A stretch of 64,000 nt of DNA from Mesorhizobium sangaii. GTDB lineage: Bacteria > Pseudomonadota > Alphaproteobacteria > Rhizobiales > Rhizobiaceae. Positions 42,998-52,425 of this stretch are shown here, in pieces. Location: positions 27,339 through 91,338 of the forward strand of contig NZ_JACHEF010000010.1 in the NCBI RefSeq assembly GCF_014207355.1, in the 5' to 3' direction. The notes under the pieces were generated by a model, which was not told the origin of the DNA, did no database searches, and saw only the letters and a list, made by a program, of their open reading frames with translations. The translations under genes and the position numbers were made by a program. The first letter of the stretch is position 1. Each line of letters opens with the position of its first letter.

Positions 42998-44065
42998 CAT
43001 CGTGCTCGACCTGCAGCATGACCTGGCGTTTCGCCGCTCCATACGACCGCAGGGGGGCGTGGTTCTCAGATTGAAGGCCGACATCCGCAGCACGGCCTTG
43101 TGGCCAAGCTGGATTTGATCGATGTCCTTGGGGGGAGATCCGTACTTCCAGCACGAGATCGTCACCTTCTGGCACACAATTAGCATAATCTGATCGGCGG
43201 GGTGTGATCACTCCGCCGACGGTATGAACCGCGAGTGGCTGAACGACACCGGATTGCGGCGCGACAATATCGATCCGTCGCACTTGGTCTTCAGCCGCCA
43301 TCTTGCGCTCGACATATTCCCCTACTTGCGCGCCTGAACCTCTCTGAGCTCCTGGCCGACTTCCGTCTTGAGATCCTGATTGATCTGCCCGATCTGCAGG
43401 CGCGTTTCGGTTATGCGTCCGGCGACTGTGCCTGATAGGCGATCTTCTCACCGCGTTCGCCGCCGAAAGTGACCACCTGCGTCTTCAGGCTGTTCAAGCG
43501 TTGGTCCGAGACAATTCCTTGTTCGCGCAACCCACTCAGGGCAGCGATTTCCTTTTGGAGAATCTCGATGCGTTTTTCATAGGCAATCTCCTGCGCCTTG
43601 AGTCCCTACATCTCGTGCTCATATTGGGTAATGCGCTCCGCTAGCTGGGCCTGCCTCCCTTCGCGGGATTGTCTGCGGAATTCGAACAGCCGCGTCTCAT
43701 TTGTATCGCCGAAGCTACGTCCGGAACATGTCTGCGGGCAAGCAGCCATTCGGGAAGGCGATCTCCGCCAGATCGTCACGCTCAGCTTTGAGCCGTGCTA
43801 CCGGGGGCGGCCAGCTCATCGAGTCGCTTGGTGACGATGGCGAGATTGGCGCGGGTCTGGGTGGCATCGAGCCGCATGACGATGTCGCCGGCTTTCACCT
43901 GACGCCTTCGCCCACCAGGATTTCTCCCACAACCCCGCCGGTTGGGTGATACACCTTCTTCACATAGGAATCGACGACAAAGTGTCCGGACGCGACAACC
44001 GCACCGGAGAGATTCGTGACGGCTGCCCAGACTCCGGCTCCTCCAACGTCAAGCTTTATGATGGC
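42998..44065 (-). pseudogene. HlyD-family type I secretion adaptor, multiply frameshifted
   Basis: Reverse-strand pieces in order: VWAAVTNLSGAVVASGHFVV and YHPTGGVVGEILVGEGVR (N-terminal), coiled-coil scraps, then QPLAVHTVGGVITP and PEGDDLVLEVRISPQDIDQI (C-terminal). These are landmarks of PrsE/HlyD membrane-fusion proteins. The 5' end is removed by nolK and the 3' end by the IS6 fragment. Confidence 0.75.
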
Positions 44066-45002
44066 GGAGAAAATCCTCGTACGTCGCTTGCAATCCGGCA
44101 CCAAGAGACGTTTTGGCTTTCCCGCCAAGGGTATGCAAGCGCGATACGTCCAGCAGCTTGCGCGGGGTGCCGTCCGGCTTCGTCGTGTCGAACACCAAAT
44201 CGCCCTCGTAGCGGACCGTCGCCTTAATCAGTTCCGCCAGTTCGCGAATTGTGACGTCCTCTCCAACGCCAACATTGATCAGAGGCGCGGTCTCGGGAGC
44301 CGTCAAGGCGCCAAAATCCGAATCCGGCAGGCCAAGCAGGAATGCAATGGCATCCCCTATATCCAAAGAGTACATGAACTCTCGCCGGGGCCTTCCGGAT
44401 CCCCAGACCACGACCGAGGAGTCACCGTTCATTCTGGCCTGATGAAACCGTCGCATCAGAGCAGGGAGAACGTGAGAGTTGTCGGGGTGATAATTATCTC
44501 CGGGACCGTACAAATTGGTCGGCATCAACGCGAGATAGCGCGTCTGATACTGTCGGTTGAAAGACCAGCATGATTCAACGCCTGCTATCTTTGCCAAAGC
44601 GTAGGGACGATTTGTCGCTTCAAGCGGACCGGATAGTAGGTAGTCCTCTCGTATCGGTTGCGGGCAATCCCGTGGGTAGATACACGAGCTACCAAGAAAG
44701 ATCATCCGCTCGACGCCGGATGCGTGGGCGGCATCAAAAACGCTGACTTGAATCGCGAGATTGTTATGAAGGAAATCAACCGGAAAGCTTGCGTTGGCAA
44801 GAATGCCACCAACCTTTGCGGCGCACATAATGACGTAATCCGGTCTTTGCGACATAAAGAACTCGCGGGTCGCGGTCCGATCGGAGAGATCCAGTTCATC
44901 GTGAGTCCGCGTTATTATTTCATACGATTCTAAGGCCGCGAGGGCCCCTACTGTGGCGGATCCAACAAGGCCGCGATGGCCCGCTACATAGACTTTTTTC
45001 AT
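44049..45002 (-). CDS. nolK: NolK, GDP-L-fucose synthase
   Basis: Epimerase/reductase converting GDP-4-keto-6-deoxymannose to GDP-fucose, the donor used by NodZ. 317 residues: KKVYVAGHRGLVGSATVGAL (NADP loop), FLGSSCIYPRDCPQPIRED, catalytic Y-x3-K in RPYALAKIAGVESCWS, YGPGDNYHPDNSHVLPALMR, EFMYSLDIGDAIAF. Length is normal. It has its own nod box 289 bp upstream, on a duplicated nodA-nodD segment. The dehydratase NoeL that would make its substrate is not in the window. Confidence 0.95.
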   Translation of the reverse strand: MKKVYVAGHRGLVGSATVGALAALESYEIITRTHDELDLSDRTATREFFMSQRPDYVIMCAAKVGGILANASFPVDFLHNNLAIQVSVFDAAHASGVERMIFLGSSCIYPRDCPQPIREDYLLSGPLEATNRPYALAKIAGVESCWSFNRQYQTRYLALMPTNLYGPGDNYHPDNSHVLPALMRRFHQARMNGDSSVVVWGSGRPRREFMYSLDIGDAIAFLLGLPDSDFGALTAPETAPLINVGVGEDVTIRELAELIKATVRYEGDLVFDTTKPDGTPRKLLDVSRLHTLGGKAKTSLGAGLQATYEDFLRHHKA

Positions 45003-45290
45003 GTCTTCATTCTCATCTGCTTACGTTTGTATTTCGGACGCAGCTGGTCAGCCTGCATGCGACGTTCACCGCCGGCTGCCCGCGAAATCGGGTAAGCGCC
45101 TATGCACTTGGGGAACCTCGTCGGCTCGAGCCAACGCGATATAGCTTGCGCAGAGCGCGGAAGAATCTGGCCGCATGGACATGCGCCTCAGTGGTGTTCG
45201 GCGTACACGAGAAAACACTCCAGCGAGCGCGAATATCGATAACTATTCTTAGGGCTCATCCTTGAATTGTTCCTATGCAACGCTCCGCAA

Positions 45291-45337
45291 GATTGGTGAA
45301 ATCGTTTGTTTCAATGAAACGCATCCACGAAATGGAT
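45291..45337 (-). promoter_or_regulatory. nod box of nolK
   Basis: Read on the minus strand it begins ATCCATTTCGTGGATG and contains AAACAAACGATTTCACCAAT, matching the 47-bp nod box consensus. It points at nolK, so NodD with a plant flavonoid should switch nolK on. Confidence 0.9.
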
Positions 45338-45347
45338 AGCCGCGGAT

Positions 45348-45375
45348 ATGCTTCAACGGCTTGATGTGAATTCTC
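45348..45375 (+). pseudogene. nodD start remnant
   Basis: ATGCTTCAACGGCTTGATG... matches the first nine codons of nodD at 56480, with small deletions, and is cut by the IS200 end. Confidence 0.7.
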
Positions 45376-45376
45376 T

Positions 45377-45393
45377 ACCGCCTGTAGGGCGGT
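45377..45393. repeat. IS200-type end hairpin
   Basis: ACCGCC and GGCGGT around TGTAG, directly beside the tnpA remnant; IS200/IS605 ends carry such hairpins for single-strand transposition. Confidence 0.6.
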
Positions 45394-45402
45394 GGCTTCA
45401 GG

Positions 45403-45870
45403 TTACGGCTTAAAGCCGGATGGGTCCGCCCTTGGGCGGACAGGGAGCGAACTCACGTCACATTGAAGTTGTCCTGGCTCGGGTGGCACCTGGTTCTTGA
45501 TGTATTCGGCCAACATCTCATCGGTCACATTCCCGCTGCTCACCACCCAATAGCCCCTCGCCCAAAGGTGCTGGCCCAATAGCGCTGGCGCAGTATCCCG
45601 AACTCGCTCAGCAGCTTGTGCGAACTGCGCCCCTTCCGGTGTTGCACCGCACGAGACACCGACAGGCTGGGTGGGATCGACACCAGCATATGCACATGGT
45701 CGCGATTGATCGATCCGGCATGCACAACCATCTCATGTGCATCTCATGTGCCTGCGCCGTCTCCCGCAACAGCTCCCGGCACCGGTTTCCAACGTCCGGC
45801 GCACGCCGCGCCAGGTAAACGTGACGGGACGGTGATCGCGCAGAAGCAGCAATCGTCTCGATCGCCCCCG
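45403..45870 (-). mobile_element. IS200-family tnpA remnant, frameshifted
   Basis: Reverse strand: LDVGNRCRELLRETAQAHEM, SINRDHVHMLVSIPPSLSVS (HUH-type His motif area), HKLLSEFGILRQRYW, then in another frame WARGYWVVSSGNVTDEMLAE and the usual Pro-rich end. Frameshifts near 45560 and 45740. It separates nolK from noeJ. Confidence 0.75.
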
Positions 45871-46434
45871 GCCTGGGCAGCATGCTTGCCGGCTGCGGCA
45901 ATCACCGGGCGAGGTGTCGCCGGCATCCATGGCCATCACCGTCCGCCTTACGGGTCGTTCCGGCACGCCGCTGCACGGGCACCATGCGGCAAAGACGATC
46001 CGTGCCGAGATTCGCATCGAATCGAATCGATGAGAGTGGAAACGTCCGCCTTCTGCTCCGCAACGAGCGATGAAGAGCGTGTCGGGAAACGAGCGGCTCG
46101 GCGATTGTCGCCCCAAGGCGTTCGATGCCGAAGCCGGATCGACCTAGGCGATCTTGTCGGAGGGGAGGGCCGGGCACGTCGGCTCGCGCAGGGGCTGCGC
46201 CGTGCCGACGCGGATCGTCTCGATGCGGTTGTCCACGCTGTGGAAGAGGGGATCGAGGCGCCGAGCGCCGAGGCCTTTCGCTTCGCGCGTCGCGGAGCTG
46301 GACCATCAGCTTGGCGGTATAGCGCGTCTGCCTCGTCAGTGCTTGCACCAGGACTCGCAGCTTTCAGGCTACCTTCAGCAAGGCGGCAGTCACCGTGGGA
46401 ATGCTTTGCGGGGGAGATTGGCAACTCCAGCCCC
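45871..46434. other. Stretch without an assigned gene
   Basis: About 560 bp. Reverse frames (ALTRQTRYTAKLMVQLRDA) look partly coding but I could not identify them; noeL was specifically looked for and not seen. Confidence 0.4.
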
Positions 46435-48675
46435 TCAGCTCTCCCTCTCTACCGTGCCGTCCAAATACTGAGTCAGTGCGCAGACCAAATGATAGAAGAT
46501 GCTGGCCGGCACCTCTGACGCGAGCGAGCGGCCGCGATCGTCGATGCGGTCGATCCATAGGCCGAGCGGCGCTGGATCGATGTGCCAGCGGAAAAGACGG
46601 CCGACACGCTCCTCAATCTCCGGCTTGAGGTCGGGCCCGCCTGAATCATCAAGCGCAATCGCCGCCTTGATCGCCTCTGCCTGCGGCCAGCTGCGCGACA
46701 CCCGGTCGAGCGGCAGGCCCTGCCGCGAGACGGCGCCGTAGGCAAGGCCGGTGGCGCGGTTGAGGCCGTTGGCGACGGCCGAGGCATAGAGCTTGCGGGC
46801 AAAGGCGGTGAGCTCGGTCTGGCCACTGCGGTCGGCGAAATCGACCAGCAGCGAAGCCCATTCGAAATGATGGCCGGGCTCGGTCCAGGTGGCTTTCTCG
46901 CTGTTTGCCGACTTCCAGCCGTCGTCGAAATATTCGCCGACCGTCCAGCTTTCGGCATCGAAGAAATGGCTGCGGAAGAGATCGATGATGCGCGAGGCAC
47001 GGCGCAGATGGGCGCGCTCGCCAGTCGCCCGGTGCCAAGCGAGGAAGGCTTCGAGCAGATGCATATGCGGGTTGGAGCGCCGTTCGCCCATACCATCCAA
47101 GGTGTCGAGGAAGCCAGTCATGCGGCTGTCCTCGAGATGCGCATCAAGAAAAGCGAAAGTCTCTTCGCCGAGCCGCAAGGCATCGGGATGGTTGGACATA
47201 TGGGCATGCGCCAAGGCCAAGAGCACGCAGGAATGATCGTAGGCGTCCTCAACCGGATCGGCGACCGAGCCGTCGACATTGAGTGTGCGCACCCAGCCGC
47301 CTCTATCGGTGCGACCCTTTCCGGCCATGAAGTCAATGCCGTGGGCGATCAGCCGCTCGGCCGGGCCGTCCCAGCCGCGCGCCTTGGCGACCGCGAAGGC
47401 GTAGACCTGGCGCGCCTGCGTGCGCATGCGTTTAGGCTTCATCACCGGCGAGCCGTCGAAGGCCAGCGCCTCGTGGAAGCCGCCATGGCGCTCATCGACG
47501 CCCAATGTCGACCACAGCGGCAGCGTCTCCTCGAACAGCCAGTGACGTACGCGACGGCGCCAGGCACCGCTGTCGATGACGCGGTCATGCGCTGGCGTGA
47601 ATCTCGTCTCCAACCGGCCGGATTTTTCCAACTGCTCGACGATCTTCTTGACGTGCTGGCTGTGGCTGACCGGCGCAACGAAGATTGCGTCCACCGTCGT
47701 GACGATGGCGACGTCCTTCATCCCGATCGCCGACACCAGGCGACCGTCGCTGCGGATATAGGAGTTCTCGCAATCGATGGCGACGACGTCGCCGACGATG
47801 ACGTTTCCCTCTTTGTCGGAGGGGCCGACATCGAGCAGCGATTGCCAGGAACCTAGATCGTTCCAGCGGAAGCCGGCAGGCACCATGGCGATATCCTTCG
47901 CACACTCCATGACGGCGTAGTCGATCGAAGTCGAAGGGATGGCCGAATAGAGTTCCAGAGGCATATAGAGGCCGGACAGATCGCTGGTCGCCGCCTTGTA
48001 GGCGGCTTCGGTGGCCTGCCAGATTTTCGGCTCGAAAGCGGCGAAGGCATCGCGCATGGCGCCGGCGCGAAACAGGAAGATACCGGTATTCCAGTAGAAA
48101 CTACCGGCCCCGAGATAGGTCTGGGCCGTTGCAAGATCGGGCTTCTCGACGAAGCGTGAGACATCGAACACGCCGTCCCGGTCGGTCGCGACCTCGATAT
48201 AGCCGTAACCTGTTTCGGGCTGCGTCGGCTTGATGCCGAACACCACCAGCCGGCCGGCGCTGGCCGCCGCTGCGCCCGCCTCGATGCTCTCCCAGAACTG
48301 GTGAGGCGTTGAAATCTCATGGTCGGAGGGCACCACCAGCACTAACTCATCGCCATATTCGGAGAGCGTGCGCAGGCTGGCCAGCGCGACAGCGGCCGCC
48401 GTGTTGCGGCCGGTCGGCTCGAACAGCGGACCGCCGCCGGCGAGATCGAGACCGGCGAGATCGGCATGGACGCGGTCGGCATGACGCTCCGAGGCGATCA
48501 GGAAGATCGGCGTTTCGCCTTCCGGCTTTGCCGTCAGCCGGCGCAAGGTCTTGGCCAGCATGGAGCCATCGCCGGACAGATCGTGGAACTGTTTGGGATT
48601 GTCCTGGCGCGACAGCGGCCAGAGCCGCGAGCCGACGCCGCCGCTGATGACAAAACTGACGATCCGCTCGGTCAT
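46435..48675 (-). CDS. noeJ: NoeJ, mannose-1-phosphate guanylyltransferase fused to an AGE-type sugar isomerase
   Basis: 746 residues from ATG 48675 (MTERIVSFVISGGVGSRLWP). Residues 1-350: GDP-mannose pyrophosphorylase (GSRLWPLSRQDNPKQF, LVVPSDHEI, VEKPDLATAQTYLGAGSFYW NTGIFLFR). Residues about 370-746: N-acylglucosamine-2-epimerase/phosphomannose-isomerase barrel (HWLFEETLPLWSTLGVDERH GGFHE; RTQARQVYAFAVAKARGWDG; WTEPGHHFEWASLLVDFADR). NoeJ of other rhizobia is about 470 residues and has another type of isomerase domain or none. The fusion could take fructose-6-phosphate to mannose-6-phosphate and, after NoeK, mannose-1-phosphate to GDP-mannose. It lies 13 bp after noeK. Confidence 0.9.
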   Translation of the reverse strand: MTERIVSFVISGGVGSRLWPLSRQDNPKQFHDLSGDGSMLAKTLRRLTAKPEGETPIFLIASERHADRVHADLAGLDLAGGGPLFEPTGRNTAAAVALASLRTLSEYGDELVLVVPSDHEISTPHQFWESIEAGAAAASAGRLVVFGIKPTQPETGYGYIEVATDRDGVFDVSRFVEKPDLATAQTYLGAGSFYWNTGIFLFRAGAMRDAFAAFEPKIWQATEAAYKAATSDLSGLYMPLELYSAIPSTSIDYAVMECAKDIAMVPAGFRWNDLGSWQSLLDVGPSDKEGNVIVGDVVAIDCENSYIRSDGRLVSAIGMKDVAIVTTVDAIFVAPVSHSQHVKKIVEQLEKSGRLETRFTPAHDRVIDSGAWRRRVRHWLFEETLPLWSTLGVDERHGGFHEALAFDGSPVMKPKRMRTQARQVYAFAVAKARGWDGPAERLIAHGIDFMAGKGRTDRGGWVRTLNVDGSVADPVEDAYDHSCVLLALAHAHMSNHPDALRLGEETFAFLDAHLEDSRMTGFLDTLDGMGERRSNPHMHLLEAFLAWHRATGERAHLRRASRIIDLFRSHFFDAESWTVGEYFDDGWKSANSEKATWTEPGHHFEWASLLVDFADRSGQTELTAFARKLYASAVANGLNRATGLAYGAVSRQGLPLDRVSRSWPQAEAIKAAIALDDSGGPDLKPEIEERVGRLFRWHIDPAPLGLWIDRIDDRGRSLASEVPASIFYHLVCALTQYLDGTVERES

Positions 48676-48688
48676 TCGGCTCTCGCGA

Positions 48689-50206
48689 CTAGAAAGTCTG
48701 GTTGTAGGCGCCGACTTCGGGGCTGCGGCGCAGCACGCCGTCGACGGCGTCGAACATCTGCCGGCGGCGCTGCGACGACACCGGGCTCTCGACGACGACG
48801 ACAAGCTCCGGCTTGTTCGACGACGCCCGCACCAGGCCCCAGGTGCCGTCCTCGGCGACGACGCGCACGCCGTTGACGGTGATCAGATCGATGATCTTCT
48901 GACCAGCGAAGCTTACGCCATCGCGCTGCATCGCCTGGAAATCGGCAACCACCCGCTCGACCACGCCATACTTCACTTCGTCGGCGCAGTGCGGCGACAT
49001 GGTCGGGGTGCCGAAGGTCAGCGGCAGCGCCCGGTAGAGGTCGGCCATCGAACTGCCGGGGCTGCGATCCAGCATCTGGCAGATGGCGATGGCGGTGACC
49101 AGCCCGTCGTCATAGCCGCGCCCGATGGGCGGATTGAAGAAGAAATGGCCTGACTTTTCGAAGCCGGCGACGGCGCCGAGCTCGGCGACGCGGCGCTTGA
49201 TGTAGGAGTGGCCGGTCTTCCAGTAGTCGGTGACGGCGCCGTTGGCGCGCAGGACAGCGTCGGTGTTGAACAGGCCGGTCGACTTGACGTCGACCACGAA
49301 GGTCGAGCCAGGGTGGAGCAGCGAAATATCGCGCGCGAGCATGACGCCCACCTTGTCGGCAAAAATCTCGTTGCCTTCATTGTCGACGACGCCGCAACGG
49401 TCGCCATCGCCGTCGAAGCCGAGACCGACATCGGCGCCCGTCTCCAGCACCTTGTCCCTGATGGCATGCAGCATCTTCATGTCCTCGGGGTTGGGATTGT
49501 AGCGCGGGAAGGTATGGTCGAGCTCGACATCGAGCGGGATCACGTCGCAGCCGATGCGCTGCAGCGCTTCCGGGGCAAAGGCACCGGCAGTGCCGTTGCC
49601 GCAAGCGGCGACCACTTTCAGCTTTCGCGCGATGCGCTTGTCGCGGGTCAGGTCGTCGAGATAGGTCGCGCGAAAATCGCGGACGAAATCATAGGAGCCG
49701 CCGCCGGCGAGGTCGAAGTCGCCGGCCAGGACGATCGCCTTCAAGGCGCTCATCTCTTCCGGACCAAAGGTCAGCGGCCGCGCCGCGCCCATCTTGACGC
49801 CGGTCCAGCCATTCTCGTTGTGCGAGGCGGTGACCATGGCGACGGACGGCGTCTCCAGCGCGAACTGGGCGAAATAAGCCATCGGCGACAGCGCCAGGCC
49901 GATATCCCTCACCTTTGCACCGGCGGCCATCAGGCCGGTGACCAGCGCCAGTTTGATCGACAGCGAATAGGAACGGAAGTCATGTCCGGTGACGATATCG
50001 GGTCCGGCGCCGAGGCGGCGGATCAGCGTGCCGAGCCCCATGCCAAGCGCCTGGACGCCGATCAGATTAAGCTCGGGCGGCACCTCCGAGGCCGGATGGC
50101 CGAACCACCAGCGCGCATCATATTCGCGAAAGCCGGACGGTTTGGTCAGCGCCGAGGTTTCGAATTCGAAACTGTTGGGTCGGGCCTCGCCAACGGATTT
50201 GGTCAT
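48689..50206 (-). CDS. noeK: NoeK, phosphomannomutase
   Basis: 505 residues from ATG 50206 (MTKSVGEARPNSFEFETSAL); the open frame extends to 50317 without a better start. Converts mannose-6-phosphate to mannose-1-phosphate. Phosphoserine loop MVTASHNENGWTGVKMGAAR, metal loop VGLGFDGDGDRCGVVDNEGN, sugar loop ATYLDDLTR and phosphate loop at the C-terminus (ASSNKPELVVVVESP). Together with NoeJ it makes GDP-mannose for fucosylation of the Nod factor. It follows nodZ in the same direction after 175 bp. Confidence 0.93.
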   Translation of the reverse strand: MTKSVGEARPNSFEFETSALTKPSGFREYDARWWFGHPASEVPPELNLIGVQALGMGLGTLIRRLGAGPDIVTGHDFRSYSLSIKLALVTGLMAAGAKVRDIGLALSPMAYFAQFALETPSVAMVTASHNENGWTGVKMGAARPLTFGPEEMSALKAIVLAGDFDLAGGGSYDFVRDFRATYLDDLTRDKRIARKLKVVAACGNGTAGAFAPEALQRIGCDVIPLDVELDHTFPRYNPNPEDMKMLHAIRDKVLETGADVGLGFDGDGDRCGVVDNEGNEIFADKVGVMLARDISLLHPGSTFVVDVKSTGLFNTDAVLRANGAVTDYWKTGHSYIKRRVAELGAVAGFEKSGHFFFNPPIGRGYDDGLVTAIAICQMLDRSPGSSMADLYRALPLTFGTPTMSPHCADEVKYGVVERVVADFQAMQRDGVSFAGQKIIDLITVNGVRVVAEDGTWGLVRASSNKPELVVVVESPVSSQRRRQMFDAVDGVLRRSPEVGAYNQTF

Positions 50207-50381
50207 CACGGTCAGGCGGCTCCAGGCAAACAGTGGACCGGAGTTCGACAGTAGGCACAATGGCTTACTCTCGCTTTCCGCCTCTTCTGGCGGGTCTTGG
50301 TCTCGCCGGAAAACCAAAAGCGCCGAATCGCCGAGGGGCGTCTACCCATCAGAACCAGAGTCGACGGGGGTGCCAGGACTT

Positions 50382-51398
50382 TCACCAAGTCGGGAGATGT
50401 TCGGAGGAGTTGTCAATTAAGCTCAAACGACCCGGATCGTTCAAATCGAATTCAATAGTACGTGGCGCGAAGAGGCGGGCATAGCGCGAGAAGGCGCTGG
50501 TCGGCGGAAAGCGAATGACGGTATCGCACCGCCCAAGGAGGTACATCTCGACGAGCGCAGAAAAACCGCCGTTAACGCCCAGTGCCGCGCTGTGTAATGG
50601 TCCGGCCCGATCCGCTTGGAAGTGTTTTGGAATAGTGAAAAGATCGGGAATCACGCCCGACAAGTCATGGCGCACCTGCGCACTGTCAGTACACAAGAAC
50701 ACCTTCACAGGTCTTGAATGTGGTAGCGCTTTAGCCTTGCGAATGGCCGTGCATACCTGCCGGAAGGCGAGTTCCGGATCAGCCCAGTACGGAGCGTGCT
50801 CCATAATATCTTCGCCGTTGCCGTGCCGGACATGCACCCCGATTATGCTGTGATCCTTGAAGTGCTCCTGGTAGATGGCGTCAATCCGAGCTTCAATTTC
50901 AGGCCTCGGTTTGATACTCCGAAAAATCTGTAGTTCGGCATCCACATCGCAACGCCACATCAAGCAAGCATCGCATACTACTGTGTTGGCTTCAGTGTCA
51001 CCTTGGGCTTCGAAAAGCTCCCTCAGCTCTTCACGTTCTCGGAAAATCTGTTCATCTGGGCGGAAAACGCAGTGGATCGATGGCTTATTCCACCATGGCG
51101 GGAAGAATGGCCCAGGCAATGAGAGCTCGTTGACCTGGTCGTCGCAAATAACCGGTACGCCAGCGATGTCTTGAATTGGTTCGAAGAACACCGGAAACGC
51201 ATTCGTGAAGGGTTGATCGAGATAACAGGAGCCACGCCAATCTATCGCTAGCGTTCGCCCTGTGCGCTGCGCGTAGGACCAAGCTGCCGCCAGCGACCAA
51301 ATGCAATCACCAAAACCGGTGCGCCGTCGAGAAACGACGAACCGATCCTTGCCGGAACCCATCATCTGTGATCGCGGTCCCATCATCTCGTTCTCCAT
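50382..51398 (-). CDS. nodZ: NodZ, Nod-factor alpha-1,6-fucosyltransferase
   Basis: Transfers fucose from GDP-fucose to the reducing-end GlcNAc of the Nod factor. 338 residues: FVVSRRRTGFGDCIWSLAAA (GDP-binding), RTLAIDWRGSCYLDQPFTNA, the nucleotide-binding IIGVHVRHGNGEDIMEHAPY and CDTVIRFPPTSAFSRYARLF. Start at 51398 (MENEMMGPRSQM) could also be an internal Met. Downstream of nodJ by 235 bp, so probably in the nodABCIJ transcript or with its own weak promoter; no separate nod box is seen. Confidence 0.94.
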   Translation of the reverse strand: MENEMMGPRSQMMGSGKDRFVVSRRRTGFGDCIWSLAAAWSYAQRTGRTLAIDWRGSCYLDQPFTNAFPVFFEPIQDIAGVPVICDDQVNELSLPGPFFPPWWNKPSIHCVFRPDEQIFREREELRELFEAQGDTEANTVVCDACLMWRCDVDAELQIFRSIKPRPEIEARIDAIYQEHFKDHSIIGVHVRHGNGEDIMEHAPYWADPELAFRQVCTAIRKAKALPHSRPVKVFLCTDSAQVRHDLSGVIPDLFTIPKHFQADRAGPLHSAALGVNGGFSALVEMYLLGRCDTVIRFPPTSAFSRYARLFAPRTIEFDLNDPGRLSLIDNSSEHLPTW

Positions 51399-51633
51399 TT
51401 ATCGTGACAAGAAAGTCAAATTGCCCGTCTCAAGACTGTTCCATCTGACTGGGCTGCAATGTCGCTCGCCGTAAGGCGGACTTTCCTGTGGAAATGTCGC
51501 ACGTCGGCTGCAAAACGGAGATAGCGTCTTTGAGGTGCTTGCAGCGAATGGCCAACTATGGGCCGGATGATTATGCGCCTGCGCGCGAACTTCGTGGCAC
51601 TGCATCACGGATCTCCTTCTCTCGGAAGTTATC

Positions 51634-52422
51634 TCAACGCATCAGGCGCCGGCGAAGCAGCACCATCGAGAGGAAGAACGGCAACACCGCGTACATGCAA
51701 AGCGCAGCGATATGCAGGGCGATGCCGCCAGCCTGGCGATCAAGCATTTCCGGACGAATAAGGTCGATCGAATGTGCCAGCGGCAAAAAGTGCGCTACCT
51801 GCTGAAAGGTGCCTGACAATTGGGTGACCGGGAAGACCGCGCCTGACAGGAACAGCATGGGTGTGAGGAAGAGCGACTGGTAGAATACAAAATAGTGGTA
51901 ACTGGGCGCAAGCGCGGTAACGGTCATCGCCAGGCTTGCAAAGGCGAAGCCAGTGAGAGCGATGGCTGGTAGCACATAGAGGACGGACGGCCATGCCGCA
52001 TAGCCCAGCGTGGCGGCAACAATCGTAATTGTCGTACCTGCCATAAAGGCCTTGGTGGCTGCCCACGCCAATTCACCGAGAACGATGTCGCCGAGGGTAA
52101 GTTGTGTGTACAGGATTGCTTCCCAGGTGCGCTGTTCGCGCATGCGAGGGAAAGCCGCATAAATTGTTTCGAAGGTCGACGCGGTCATCGCGCTTGTCGC
52201 GACCATGCCGGCTGCCAAAAAAGCAACGTACGACGTATCTTCAACGCGACCTACCATCATTCCGAGGCCAGTGCCGAGTCCGAAAAGATAGATCATAGGA
52301 TCGGCGAGGTTACCGAGAATTGACGCAAGTGCAGCCTTCTTCCATGATAGATAGTTGCGGCGCCACACCGCAATCCAGTTCCACGCGTTGGCGGGTAGGG
52401 CCGCCGCAAAATCTTCACCCAT
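51634..52422 (-). CDS. nodJ: NodJ, ABC-2 permease of the Nod-factor exporter
   Basis: 262 residues with six hydrophobic segments (YLFGLGTGLGMMVGRVEDTS; FLAAGMVATSAMTASTFETI; ATLGYAAWPSVLYVLPAIAL; TPMLFLSGAVFPVTQLSGTF). With NodI it exports lipochitooligosaccharides across the inner membrane. Three bases separate it from nodI. Normal length. Confidence 0.97.
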   Translation of the reverse strand: MGEDFAAALPANAWNWIAVWRRNYLSWKKAALASILGNLADPMIYLFGLGTGLGMMVGRVEDTSYVAFLAAGMVATSAMTASTFETIYAAFPRMREQRTWEAILYTQLTLGDIVLGELAWAATKAFMAGTTITIVAATLGYAAWPSVLYVLPAIALTGFAFASLAMTVTALAPSYHYFVFYQSLFLTPMLFLSGAVFPVTQLSGTFQQVAHFLPLAHSIDLIRPEMLDRQAGGIALHIAALCMYAVLPFFLSMVLLRRRLMR

Positions 52423-52425
52423 CGT

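Larger units (their letters stand above)
45089..45375 (-). repeat. Copy of the nodA-nodD intergenic region upstream of nolK
   Basis: This stretch aligns base by base with 56217-56510: shared GGTAAGCGCCTA, GCTTGCGCAGA, GGACATGCG, TTCGGCGTACAC, the nod box, and finally the first codons of nodD. Estimated identity by eye is about 75-80 percent. It gives nolK a NodD-dependent promoter with the nodA leader. Confidence 0.85.

Noticed and set aside
42998..44065. Several forward-strand frames of 60-90 codons
   Set aside because: They lie opposite the recognisable hlyD ruin and show no motifs.
45871..46434. Remnant of noeL between nolK and noeJ
   Set aside because: None of the six frames shows GDP-mannose dehydratase motifs.
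51399..51633. nod box in front of nodZ
   Set aside because: The gap has no match to the nod box core; nodZ probably shares the nodA transcript.
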